NCBI GenBank assembly: GCA_025506515.1
Contig: CM046442.1
Span: 105,746,617 to 105,810,616, forward strand
Length of the DNA: 64,000 nucleotides
Reading direction: 5' to 3'
Source of the DNA: Flaveria trinervia
Taxonomy: Eukaryota; Streptophyta; Magnoliopsida; Asterales; Asteraceae
A model generated the notes under the pieces. It did not search any database, was not told the DNA's origin, and saw only the letters and a list, made by a program, of their open reading frames with translations. Shown here piece after piece: positions 11,573-21,810 of this stretch. Positions within the stretch are counted from its first letter, which is position 1. Each line of letters begins with the position of its first letter. The position numbers and the translations under genes are program-made.

Positions 11573-12642
11573 TCAACTAGTAGCCTTCACCCAAATCAGC
11601 TCGGGCTTCTCCTTTCGGCTAAGGGCATCTGCCACCACGTTGGCTTTGCCCAGATTGTAATGGATCTCGCAATCATAATCCTTTATAAGCTCCAACCATC
11701 TCCTTTGCCTCATGTTTAAGTCTTTCTGCTCGAAGAAGTACTTCAAGCTCTTATGGTCAGTGAATATGGTGCATTTCGTCCCGTATAAGTAGTGCCTCCA
11801 TATCTTTAACGCAAAGACCACGACTGTTAGCTTCAAGTCATGAGTAGGGTAATTAACCTCCTGAACTTTAAACTGTCAGGATACATAGGGTATAGCCTTT
11901 CCTCTCTGCATCAATACACATCCCATCCCGAGTAGGAAGCATCTGAATAGACGACCAAATCCTCGCTTCCATCAGGAAACGATAAGACAAGAGCTTGAGT
12001 CAACCTCTTCTTTAACTCCTCGAGCGCCTTCTCTTGAGCTTGACCCCATACAAAATTTACATCTTTCCGGGTCAACTTGGTCAGTGGAGATGCGATCTTA
12101 GAGAAGTCTTGAATGAATCTTCTATAATAACCCGCCAAACCCAAGAAACTACGAATCTCAGATGGGGTCTTTGGTGACTTACATTGCATCACCACCTCCA
12201 CCTTTGCCGAGTCCACCATAATCCCTTCAAGATTCCCTACGTGACCTAATAACTGGACCTCATGCAACTAGAACACACACTTGGAGAATTTAGCATACAA
12301 CTTGTCCCTTCTAAACGTCTCTAACACCTCTCGATATGACCGGTATGCTCATTCTCAATCTTTGAATAAATCAGAATATCATCAATAAACACAATCATTG
12401 ATTTATCTAACATCGGCCGACAAACTCGATTCATCAAATCCATAAAAGCAGTTGGCGCGTTGATTAAACCAAAAGACATAACGAGAGACTCATAGTGTCT
12501 ATAAGGCGCACGAAAAGCTGTTTTAGGAATATCCTGCTCCTTTACTTTCAACTGATGGTAGCCAGATCGAAGGTCTATCCTTGAAAACCAACTGGCACCA
12601 TGGAGCTAATCAAAAAGATCATCAATTCTTGGTAAGGGGTAC
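11573..12642 (-). pseudogene. Element C RT (C-terminal two thirds) and RNase H
   Basis: 12321-12551 encodes the RT palm: KTAFRAPYRHYESLVMSFGLINAPTAF, PMLDKSMIVFIDDILIYSK (the catalytic F-I-D-D form of YxDD). 11911-12267 gives HEVQLLGHVG, IRSFLGLAGYYRRFIQDFSKIASPLTKL. 11573-11836 gives RNase H with FTDHKSLKYFFEQKDLNMRQRRWLELIKDYD and GKANVVADALSRK. Frameshifts separate the pieces near 12270-12320 and 11840-11910. The right edge at 12642 is the insertion point of element B; the RT N-terminus is at 26183-26361. Confidence 0.85.
12638..12642. repeat. Target site duplication of element B, left copy (GGTAC)
   Basis: GGTAC just before TG of the 5' LTR. TGTAC follows the 3' LTR at 26178-26182, one mismatch. 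Together they rebuild the C reading frame around a GGTACC site. Confidence 0.8.
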
Positions 12643-12824
12643 TGTTGGACCAAAAGAACCAATAAGCCAGGTCAGAAAAACCTTTAAGTCCCACAGACAT
12701 CAAAACAACTGAAGTGGTCTACAACAGCTGAAGACAAAGTCTGAAGACAAAGTCTGAATAGACTGAAGGTGAGAAAAAGTTAGAAGAACTGGTCAAAGAA
12801 GCTGATGAGCAACATAGCAGATCT

Positions 12825-13805
12825 ATGGATAAGATTATTGATCAACTCTTCAGACAAGGTTTTGACACAACCAAACTTGACTCTGAAATCAAAAGGCTAG
12901 AGATTCAAGAGATTGAACATAGATGGTCAAGTTGGAGTGAGAAAGAAAGGGAAAGGCTGGAGGCTATGACAAGATTCATATCAAAGCATCTGGGAAGATC
13001 AATCATTGAAGTGAAGTCATGGTCCAGAGATAGTATTTTGGAGGTAACCACCAGAATCTATTCTTCTAATGTATTCAACAAAGGATTGATCATAGAAGCT
13101 CTTGATGAAGCTGGTGCTCGGAAAATGTCTGATATGGCAAAGTTATCCAAAGCTTCACTCACAACCAAGATGCTAGAGCAGCCTGCACAATCTCCTATGC
13201 CAAAACAACCAACTTCACAACCCTCAAAACCAACTCCTTTACCCAAGAAACCTACTCAACCCACTACCAATGATGCACCCAAGACGAAGAGAAGGGTGTT
13301 GAGGATGGAAGAAGAAGAAGATGATGAGGATGATAGTCTGCCAATCTTTGTTGTTCATAAAATAAAGATGCCTGAGCCCAGAAGTCAACCAATAACAATC
13401 ACACCTGACATCCAAAGGCAAATGGTAAAAGTCATGCTTGAAGAAGAAGAACAGCACAAACAACATGATGAGCAGATATTAAGGATGATTGATAAAGAGT
13501 TTCCTAAGTCTTCATCCATACAAGCTATGAAGAAACATGCTCAGAGGTTGTATGCTCTCAGATTTACATTTCAATATCAGAAAGAGAGAGTGAGAATTTG
13601 GCCTGACCCCAAAGTAAGTGACAGAATTCATAAAAAGAAGATTCCAAGTAGATACAATGGCCAAGTAAAGAAAATTGTAGATGCTGTGATAATGCTGGCC
13701 AATGTAGTGTCACCCTGGGAAATTCTTGATGACTTCAAGAGGGCTTACAAGTATAATATGACTCCACAAACTTTACTTGAAAACAAAATGGTAAAGAAGG
13801 GTTGA
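12825..13805 (+). CDS. Captured C-terminal accessory-ORF fragment inside B 5' LTR (326 codons open)
   Basis: Open from an ATG (MDKIIDQLFRQGFDT) for 326 codons. A -1 shift at about 13803 leads into a second open stretch, 13802-14029, that ends in the LTR array. It is homologous to 23865-25107 of the same element, with few differences. It keeps CAA (Gln) where the internal copy has a TAA stop (near 23954) and TGG where the internal copy has TAG (near 24767). It contains a Pro/Lys-rich segment (residues 110-155), an acidic run, EEEEDDEDD (residues 162-170), and a helical charged C-terminal part. Function unknown. Position inside an LTR downstream of the U3 start makes its expression doubtful. 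Confidence 0.6.
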   Translation: MDKIIDQLFRQGFDTTKLDSEIKRLEIQEIEHRWSSWSEKERERLEAMTRFISKHLGRSIIEVKSWSRDSILEVTTRIYSSNVFNKGLIIEALDEAGARKMSDMAKLSKASLTTKMLEQPAQSPMPKQPTSQPSKPTPLPKKPTQPTTNDAPKTKRRVLRMEEEEDDEDDSLPIFVVHKIKMPEPRSQPITITPDIQRQMVKVMLEEEEQHKQHDEQILRMIDKEFPKSSSIQAMKKHAQRLYALRFTFQYQKERVRIWPDPKVSDRIHKKKIPSRYNGQVKKIVDAVIMLANVVSPWEILDDFKRAYKYNMTPQTLLENKMVKKG

Positions 13806-14026
13806 TCTACAAGAAGCTTGAAGAAATAAGAAGAAATGAGCTCCAGTTATTGCTTGAAGGCACTCATCCCGATGAGTTTGCATACAGAGAGATAACTACT
13901 GTGGAGCCGAAGAATGGAAAGCATGTTAAGTACTTATCAGAGTACTATGGGCCTGAGTTCTTCTTTGAAAGTGAAGCTGAAGAACTCACAATGGAAGAAC
14001 AAGTTGTTTTCCTTGAGGCCTATGTC

Positions 14027-14222
14027 TGAAGAAAAAGTCTAAAGACAAAGTCTGAAGACAAAGTCTGAAGACAAAGTCTGAAGACAAAGTCTGAAGACAA
14101 AGTCTGAAGACAAAGTCTGAAGACAAAGTCTGAAGACAAAGTCTGCAGACAACAGCTGAAGACAACAGCTGAAGACAAAGTCTGAAGCCAACTGCTGAAG
14201 GAAAAGTCTGAAGAGCAAGTTC
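14027..14222 (+). repeat. 13-bp tandem array TCTGAAGACAAAG in B 5' LTR
   Basis: About 15 units of the 13-base motif, seven of them consecutive and identical, then variants with ACAACAGC. The same array in the 3' LTR has about 23 units. Two further units lie before the captured segment (12729-12757). Confidence 0.9.
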
Positions 14223-14478
14223 TCAGAAGTTGTCACAACAGCTGAAGTAGTTCACTTCAGTAGTTGTGATGGTTTACTTTTCAGTAGTTTGTAATTAGTA
14301 GTTTTATATTATGTAAAACATCTGAAGTTCTTACACTTCAGATGTTATAACTTCATGTAGTTGTAATGTTAGCTTGTACTTAGCTTTTTGTGAAGGTGTC
14401 TTCAGTTGTTGTGGACATCTTCAGTAGTTTAGTTTACTTTCAGTTGTTCGTATAAATCAGTTAGCTATCACTATCAAG

Positions 14479-14516
14479 TGACGTCAGCTGATGTCACATT
14501 CCTTTATAAAAGGAAT
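14479..14516 (+). promoter_or_regulatory. B 5' LTR core promoter: TGACGTCA-type palindrome and TATA palindrome
   Basis: TGACGTCAGCTGATGTCA (14479-14496) contains TGACGTCA, a bZIP-type site with an ACGT core. It is followed within two bases by ATTCCTTTATAAAAGGAAT (14498-14516), a near-perfect palindrome with TTATAAAA at its centre. Element H has the same pair at 59951-59985. The binding factor is inferred, not shown. Confidence 0.6.
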
Positions 14517-14709
14517 ATTGACCTTATTTCCTTGTAACCAAAGCGTGTGCGTTAATGAAAGCATTCTCTTTGTAGAAAACTTTCTCTCTCTATAACCGTT
14601 ACTGTTTGATTGAATATTCATATTATTCTTGCTAAAATTTCGTCTAATTCTTGTGCTATTCCGTGCAAATCTTAATCTAATTGATCAAACTAGATCCCGA
14701 TCCTTCAAA

Positions 14710-14721
14710 TGGTATCAGAGC
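14710..14721 (+). other. Element B primer binding site
   Basis: TGGTATCAGAGC, matching the initiator methionine tRNA 3' end, two bases after the LTR end. Confidence 0.92.
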
Positions 14722-14938
14722 TGGTTAAGCACTGATCGATTTAACAATTGATAATTGTAACTGCTTTTTTGATATCTAAGTTCGATAGAATTAGCAAATT
14801 TGCAAGAATTGGTTATAGAGTTTGATTTTCTATTGCTTCTGGTGAATTAATTTGAGATTCGTCTTGTTTCAAACTGTGTTGTTGAGTTTTTGAGCTAGAT
14901 CTGTTAAAATCTCATTGAACCTATTTGAATTGGTGAAA

Positions 14939-17870
14939 ATGGCTACATCAATCAATGATCCTCACAATACTGGCTCCTCAACAAAGCCTCCGATGCTTGT
15001 TAGGAGTGAGTATAACATATGGCAATGCCGAATGCTCTATCACCTGTCTGTCAACAGTTCAGGTTGTTGGAAATTTGTGGTTCATGGACCATATAAGCCT
15101 ATGGTGAGTCATCCGGAAACCAATGAGATGGTTCCGAAGAAGAAAGACCAATACTCAGATGAAGATTTGAAACTGCTTGAAATTGATGCTAAAGCCCATG
15201 GAATTCTGGCTATGGCACTGCCTAATGAAATCTATTCTGGACTTATGCATCATGAAACTGCTCATGACGTCTGGGTTGCTCTGAAAGAACAATTTGGAGG
15301 AACTGATGAGGTCTTGGCAAACAATAAAGAGATCCTTGCCCAGCAATATAAGACATTCTCTCACAGAAAGGGCGAGTCACTGACTCAACAGTTTGAGCGA
15401 TTCTCCTGTTTGATATCTGAGCTGAAAATGGTTAAAATGTATATACAAATAGTCAGATGAACAACAGATTCCTCCGATCCCTACCTGAGAGATGGGACAC
15501 ATATACTATTGTCCTATGCTCCAGTGCAAATCTAGACAATCTATCTCTCACCCAACTTCATGGGAAACTGTTAACATTTGAAAGAGAGATAGAACTGAAA
15601 AAGAAACTGGCTTCATCTGGAAGCTCACTGATGATTTTATTCCAGGGAATACTGCTCTGGTTGGTCATGAGTCAGAATATGCTGCATCAGAAAGTTCTTA
15701 TGATGAGCATATAGATTTCTCTTCAAACAGTGGAGATCCTGCTTTTGTTGGTATTGATAGTAATTTAGGGTGTAGTAGTGATAACTTGTGCTTTTTGATT
15801 GATGATTTGAAAGGAATTGCTGATGATGATTTGGAAGACATAGATATTTTGTGCCAAATGGCATTAATCAATATCAGATCTCAAAAAATTTACAAAAGGA
15901 TAGGTAGAAAATTTCCTGGTCTCTCTAGAAAAACCAAAGTTGGTTTTGACAAGAGAAAGTTGAGGTGTCACAAGTTCCATAGACTTGGACATTTTTCAAG
16001 AGAGTGTAGATCATCTGGATCTCGCTCTTCTGCACCCTTTGTGACCTTTCCATGCAATAGCTCACAAAACAAAGGGCAACATTCTACCAGTTCTGGTCAT
16101 CATTCACAAATTCATTCATCTCCTGCATATTTTGTCCCTCAAGGTCAAATGCCATATCCTTATCCCTGTTTTTACATGCCTCAGTCCAATCAGGTTCCAG
16201 TACCCATAGCTCAATAACCACATGCCCTACCTGAGCCTCAACCATCTCAATCAAATCAACAATCTCAATCTCAATCACATTAAAGCTTTTTCACTCCTGG
16301 AGTTGTTGACTAGAGTAGCTTACCAGATGATCTTTCTGGTTATTCTGAACAAGTGTTTTTTGGTGCTGGTCAACATGGTGGTGAAAATCCTTCTGGAAAT
16401 CTTGCTCTTATGGCCTTGGAGTCTACTTATGGTTCATGCTCAAATGCTTCGTCATCACTGGTACCACAGGTATCTTCTGAGGCTAAGGCCAAGTTGTGTT
16501 CTGAATCATGCATAGCTGCTTTTGTCTCAATTAGAGAAGCAAATGTAGCTTTAATTAATCAAAATCTTGACCTAGAGAAAGTGAGTTCCAAAAGAAAAGC
16601 TAAGTTTGAGTTTTTCTTAAAAGAAAAAGATGATGAGATTTACAAATTAAAATTCCAAATCACTGATGAAAAGGCAAAGATAGAGGTCATTTTAGAGAAT
16701 CATAAGAATCTCAAAGAAACACTTGCAGCTACTCAAGTAGAGTGTGAACGCTGGGTAACATCCTGCAAGGGGTTTGAAATGCTTCTCAGTAAGCAAACAA
16801 CTTCAAATGTGAAGTTTGGGAATGGGTATAATCACACTGTACCTCCCACATATTTTACTCCCAAGACAGAAGTAAAATTTAAAGGTGAAAGCAATTCCCA
16901 AACCACATCATCATGTGTCTCATCCTCAAGTGATAATGCAAAATCAGAGGATGATGTCAGTAATAGTACCTCAACTAATCAATCTGTTGATGGCCTCACT
17001 GCTGATAACACATGATCAAAGAAAAGCTAAGAACTTCAGGTGTTGTCTCACAAAGTATTCAAAGTACTGAAGAGCAAGTAACAACACCTGAAGAACATTT
17101 CAAACATATGAAAACAAACATGGTTTGACAACTATCGAAGAGTCTATAAGGAAATCTAAAAATACTGATAGGAAACTTCTAAAGAACAAGTCTTCAGTTG
17201 TTACAAATCCTTCAGTACTTAACATAAGTACTGAGAGGAAGAAAGTACTGAAGAACACACCTTCAGTAATTTCATCTTCTTCAGCAGTTGAACAACAAAA
17301 GATGAAGAAAAAGCCATGTGAAATATGTGGTCTATTCAATCATCTCACTAATGAATGTTGGTACAGAAAGGGTTCCAAATTCAACAAAGATAAATCATTA
17401 AAAAGAAAATTAATAAAATGAAAGATGAATTTGAAACCAAGTTTGTGCCACCAACATCTCAAACTGATAACCCAAAGTTTTCACAAAAATCTAAAAAGAA
17501 GGAATGGGTTTATCATAAAACAGCTGAAAATATTCCTCATGGAGTATCAAAACACCAGACAAAGTCTGTGTCTTTCAAAAAGGAGGACATGGTGAGTCAC
17601 AGTAACTAATCAAAAACAAGTACTGATGTGTCTGCTGAACTAAAGGCTTTAACAACCAATCAGACACAACTTGTTATGATGGTTCAACATTTGTTGGGGA
17701 GAGTTAACCAAATAGATGTACCTGTGATTAAACCACTAAAAAGGAAAACTAAGCCAAAATCAAAGGAATCCTTTTCAATACCATCTCCACCTTCAAAGGC
17801 TATTAATCATGACAAATCAGTTAGTATAAAATCTGTTGATGAGAGCAGACCCAAAACCAAAATGGTTTAG
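14939..17870 (+). pseudogene. Element B gag
   Basis: Start ATG at 14939 (MATSINDPHNTG) as in A and H. Core gag: KPPMLVRSEYNIWQ, HGILAMALPNEIYSG, LRSLPERWDTYTIVL. Frames change at about 15455, 15640, 15780, 16220, 16350, 17020, 17420 and 17610. The first zinc knuckle is damaged: CHKFHRLGHFSREC has Phe in place of the second Cys. The second, CEICGLFNHLTNEC near 17320, is intact. The middle (16560-16780) is Lys/Glu-rich and probably coiled coil. The coding region at 17040-17290 itself carries AGTACTGAAG-like words shared with the LTR. The gag end shows TAG in place of the Trp codon of VWVS. Confidence 0.88.
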
Positions 17871-19288
17871 GTCTCAAAAGCTAACTAGTTTGTTGTGGCA
17901 AATGCAGGGTTCTTCAGCATGCCATAGAAGCATCTGGTATGTGGACAGTGGAGGATCTATGCATATGACAAGGAGCAGTTCTCTTTTTCATGACTACTCT
18001 CAAGGAAAGAAGGATTTGTATCTTTTGGTAATGATGCTAAGGGTTACATCATCGGCAAAGGCTTTGTGTCAAATGTGAGATAAGATTTGATGATGTTAAC
18101 CATGTGGAGAATCTCAAGTACAACTTGTTGAGTGTCAGTCAAATGTATGATAAAGGGCATGTTGCACTTTTCACCAGTCAAAACTGCCGGGTTCTATCTT
18201 CCAATGTTTTGAGAATGATTGACAAGATATTGGATGAATATACTCTCCTGAAGGCCAACAGGATTGGAAGAGTATATGCCTTAGACTTATCAAAGAAAAT
18301 TGATCTAAAAGGCCATCCATGTCTGTTCTCCAAGGCCTCTTCTCAGGAATTTGAACTATGGCACCGAAGGCTTGGTCATGTGAATCTTAAAAACATGAAC
18401 CAGCTTATCCATCATGGTTTAGTGAGAGGTATGCCACTAAAGGAGTTCAAATGTGATGACAACTGCTCTGCTTTTTTAAAAGGAAGCAACACAAAGTATC
18501 ATTTCCTCCAATAGAAGAACCAAAGTCCACTGTCTGCTTGCAATTACTGCATATGGATCTTTTTGGTCCAGTAAGAGTGATGAGCATGGCAAAGAAAAAA
18601 TACCCTCTGGTAATTATGGATGATTATTCTAGATTTTTATGGACCTTCTTCTTACATTCAAAAGATGAGGCTGGTCAAATCATCATCTACTTTGTGTTGC
18701 ATGTGAAAGTAGTACTCCCTTTCTGTCAAGTATGTGAGGAGTGATAATGGCACAGAATTTAGAAACCACACACTTGATGAATTCTATTTCCCTAAGGGAA
18801 TCAAGAGGCAGTATAGCATTCCAAGAACTCCTGAACAAAATGGAGTGGTGGAGAGAAAGAACAGGACCCTTATTGAAGCCGCAAGGTCAATGTTGGCTGA
18901 TTCTGGTATGCCACTAACCTTTTGGGCTGAAGCTGTCAACACAGCTTGCTATGTGCAAAATAGAGTGTTAGTAAATCAGAGGTTGATGAAGACTCCTTAT
19001 GAAGTGTTACATCATTTGGCTCCTCTGATTTCCTTCTTTAAAGCATTTGGGTGTCCCTGTTATATTCTTAACATAAAGGATCCACTTTAGAAGTTTGAAT
19101 CAAAGGTGGATGCAGGGTACTTTGTTGGGTATTCATCTACTTGCAAGGCATACAGAGTTTCTAATTGCAGAACAAAGATATTTGAAGAAACCTTGCATGT
19201 AAAGTTTAATGAATCTCCAAAGGAGAAAATTCCACAAAACCCTGTGGAGTTATTTGATTTGGACATACTGCAATATGTTCCTTATTAG
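17836..19288 (+). pseudogene. Element B protease, pre-integrase and integrase
   Basis: Protease: SIWYVDSGGSMHMT near 17930-17970. Pre-integrase: LWHRRLGHVNLKNMNQL and FKCDDNC (18104-18514). Integrase core: VIMDDYSRFLWTFFLHSKDE (18538-18744), SDNGTEFRNHTLDE and TPEQNGVVERKNRTLIEAA (18734-19090), then CKAYRVSNCRTK and ELFDLDILQYVPY to 19288. Frames break near 18078, 18514 and 18740. A TAG at about 19087 and a stop at 19286 interrupt the frame further. The protease is in the +1 frame relative to gag, as in H. Confidence 0.88.
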
Positions 19289-19309
19289 CCTCCAGCTATT
19301 ACAAATTCT

Positions 19310-21201
19310 GTGAATCTATCATCTCCGGCAACTAGTTATTCATCTAGTGATACAAATGCAAGGTTTAGTGATCACCTGCCTGAGTCTACTAACCTTGATG
19401 TTCCTGTAGCTTCAGCAGTTCCATCCATAACAAATGCTGATGAGATCTCTGATTCCTCTATTTCATTTGAATTGCCATCTCATTCTAGGTCTCAAGAGTC
19501 TGGATCACCGTCTGTTGCTGCTGAATCACCTACAAACACTTGCACAGATCTTATTGAGTATCAAGAACTGAAGAATCACCCCATGTCTCAGATCATTGGT
19601 GACATCAATGCTGGTGTTTCAACTAGAAGTCAATTGTCCAATTTCTACTTTTATGCTCTCTTCATCAGTCAGCAAGAGTCAAAGAACTATCATATTGCAT
19701 TAAGAGACAATGGATGGGTTAAAGCCATACAACTTGAGCTTCTTCAGTTTCAAAAGGAGCAAGTGTGGGAACTGGTTCCTCTACCCCAAGGTAAGTGTGC
19801 AATAGGCACTAAATGGGTGTTTAGGAATAAAACTGATGAAAAAGGTTAAATTGTCAAGAACAAGGCCAGACTGGTTGTACAGGGGTTCTCACAAGAAGAA
19901 GGTATTGATTATGATGAAACCTTTGCCCCTGTAGCCAGACTGGAGGCAATCACATTGTTCTTAGCTTATGCTGCTTTCCATAATCTTAAAGTTTTTCAAA
20001 TGGATGTCAAAAGCGCATTCTTATATGTTAAAATAAAAGAAGAAGTTTATGTGTGTCAACCACCTGGTTTTGAAGATCATAAACATCCAGATTGGGTGTA
20101 TAAGCTTGATAAGGCTTTTTATGGGTTAAAACAAGCTTCTAGAACCTGGTATGAAACACTGTCTAACTTTCTTCTTCAAAATAATTTCACTAGAGGCTCC
20201 ATAGATAAAACTTTGTTCATTAAGAAAGTAGGCATGCATAAGCTCCTTGTTCAAATTTATGTAGATGATATTATTTTTGCATCCTCTGATCCATAGTTGT
20301 GTGATGCCTTTACTAAGTTGATGCAACAAAAGTTTGAAATGAGTGCCATGGGAGAATTACAGTTCTTTCTGGGTTTGCAAATCAAACAAATGGCTGATGG
20401 AACTTTCATTCATCAGTCATAATATACAAAGGATTTGTTGAAAAAGTTTGATTTACAAAACTGTAAGCCCTATTCTACTCCCATGTGCAGCACCACACAA
20501 CTGGATGCTGATCAGAAAGGTAAAGTAGTTGATGAAACTCTTTACAGATGTATAATTGGTTCCTTGATGTACCTTACAGCTTCTAGACCAGACATTATGT
20601 TTGCAACTTGTGCCTGTGCTAGATTTCAGGCTGCACCTAAAGTATCCCATATGATTGCAGTCAAAAGGATCTTTAGATATTTGCAAGGAACGCAAACTCT
20701 AGGACTTTGGTATTCCACTAGGCACTCTTGTAAATTAGTTGCTTTCTCTGATAGTGACTATGCAGGGTGCAAATTAACCAGAAAATCAACTTCTAGTGGA
20801 TGCCAATTTCTAGGCAATTGTTTAGTTTCTTGGCAGAGTAAGAAACAAACTTCAGTTGCTACATCCACTGTTGAAGCAGAGTACATTGCTGCTGCAAGTT
20901 GTACATCTCAGCTACTCTGGCTTCAGAAACAATTACTGGTTATGACATTACAGAGACTAAGAATCCTTTACTGATGGAAAGTGCTTCAGCTCTTTGTATT
21001 GTTAAGAATCCTGTCTAGCATTCTAGGACCAAACATATTGAGATCAGACATCATTTTATTAGGGATTGTTATGAAAAAGGTCTGATTGATCCAAAGTTTG
21101 TTCCTACTGCTGATGAGCTTGCAGATATATTTACTAAGCCTTTGGACAGTGCAACTTTCCAAAATCTTGTGCTAAGGCTTGGTATGTTGCAACTTGAATG
21201 A
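19310..21201 (+). pseudogene. Element B reverse transcriptase and RNase H
   Basis: Serine-rich linker (19310-19640), then RT segments VWELVPLPQGKCAIGTKWVFRNK, VFQMDVKSAFLY, VYVCQPPGFE, YGLKQASRTWYE and the catalytic IYVDDIIFASS. RNase H carries SDSDYAGCKLTRKSTS and TSTVEAEYIAAASC, the latter with Val for the usual Ala, and HSRTKHIEIRHHFIRD. It ends LGMLQLE with TGA at 21199-21201. Stops or shifts occur at about 19848, 20297, 20420, 20935 and 21018. Confidence 0.88.
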
Positions 21202-21596
21202 TTTGAAAACTACTTATGATCTCAGTTCACAAGTACCGATGAGCATTAGTATACAGCTGTCAAAAATAAGTACTGATAAGTTATTTTATCTTCAGCAGTT
21301 TTCATAACTACTGAAGACTAAATTACTTAAAAGTACTGAAGTATTTTATTTGTTGCAAAGTACCGATGTTGTTACAACTACTGAAGTGGTTACAACTACT
21401 GAAGTCTGTTCTAACAGATAAGTACTGATGACCAATGAAACATCTGAAAATCAGATAATCTGCTGAGTAAGTGTTAAGGTCAAATGAAACAACTGAGATA
21501 TGTGAATTGACGACAACAACTGAGGAGCAATTTTACTCTTCAATTGTTTCAAACAACTGCTGTTTCATTTCAAAACAACTAAAGCCAAAACCAAGT
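21202..21596. repeat. Element B spacer after pol, CAGTAGTT-rich
   Basis: Non-coding. Dense in AACTACTGAAG, AGTACTGA and CAACTGAGG words in both orientations, irregularly spaced. Corresponds to 2847-3183 of A. Confidence 0.6.
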
Positions 21597-21745
21597 CTTC
21601 AGTAGTTTCAAACTACTGATGACTAACACCAAGTCTTCAGTTGTTTACAACATCTGAAAGTTAAAACCATGTCTTCAGTAGTTTTCTAACAACTGATGAT
21701 TAACACCAAAACTTTCAGTTGTTTTCTTTCAGCCATTTCATAACC
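21597..21745. repeat. 38-bp hairpin array in element B spacer
   Basis: Units start at 21597, 21635, 21673 and 21712 (spacing 38, 38, 39). The first has CAGTAGTTTCAAACTACTG, a perfect palindrome around one base. Each is followed by a TGACTAACACC- or TTAAAACC-like joint. The array ends next to the TATA box at 21746, as in A. Confidence 0.8.
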
Positions 21746-21753
21746 TATAAATA
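21746..21753 (+). promoter_or_regulatory. TATA box of the accessory ORF (element B)
   Basis: CCTATAAATACC lies 58-65 bases before the accessory ATG at 21811, with no intervening ATG. A has an equivalent TATATATA. This is a likely start point for a separate mRNA. Confidence 0.55.
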
Positions 21754-21810
21754 CCTAACCCTAACTTCAAAATATTCATAAGTCGTTTTCCGAACGTTCA
21801 TCTTCCATTA

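Larger units (their letters stand above)
12643..14707 (+). repeat. Element B 5' LTR, 2065 bp, with captured internal segment
   Basis: Starts TGTTGGACCAAAAGAACC and ends GATCCTTCA. Bases 12643 to about 12756 match the start of the 3' LTR. About 12754-14026 match the element's own 3' accessory ORF (about 23800-25076). From 14027 the LTR resumes in the TCTGAAGACAAAG array and continues to the end. Without the inserted piece the LTR would be about 800 bp, near the size of its partner. Confidence 0.9.

Noticed and set aside
14027..14222. CRISPR-like appearance of the 13-bp array
   Set aside because: No unique spacers, unit too short, and the context is a plant LTR.
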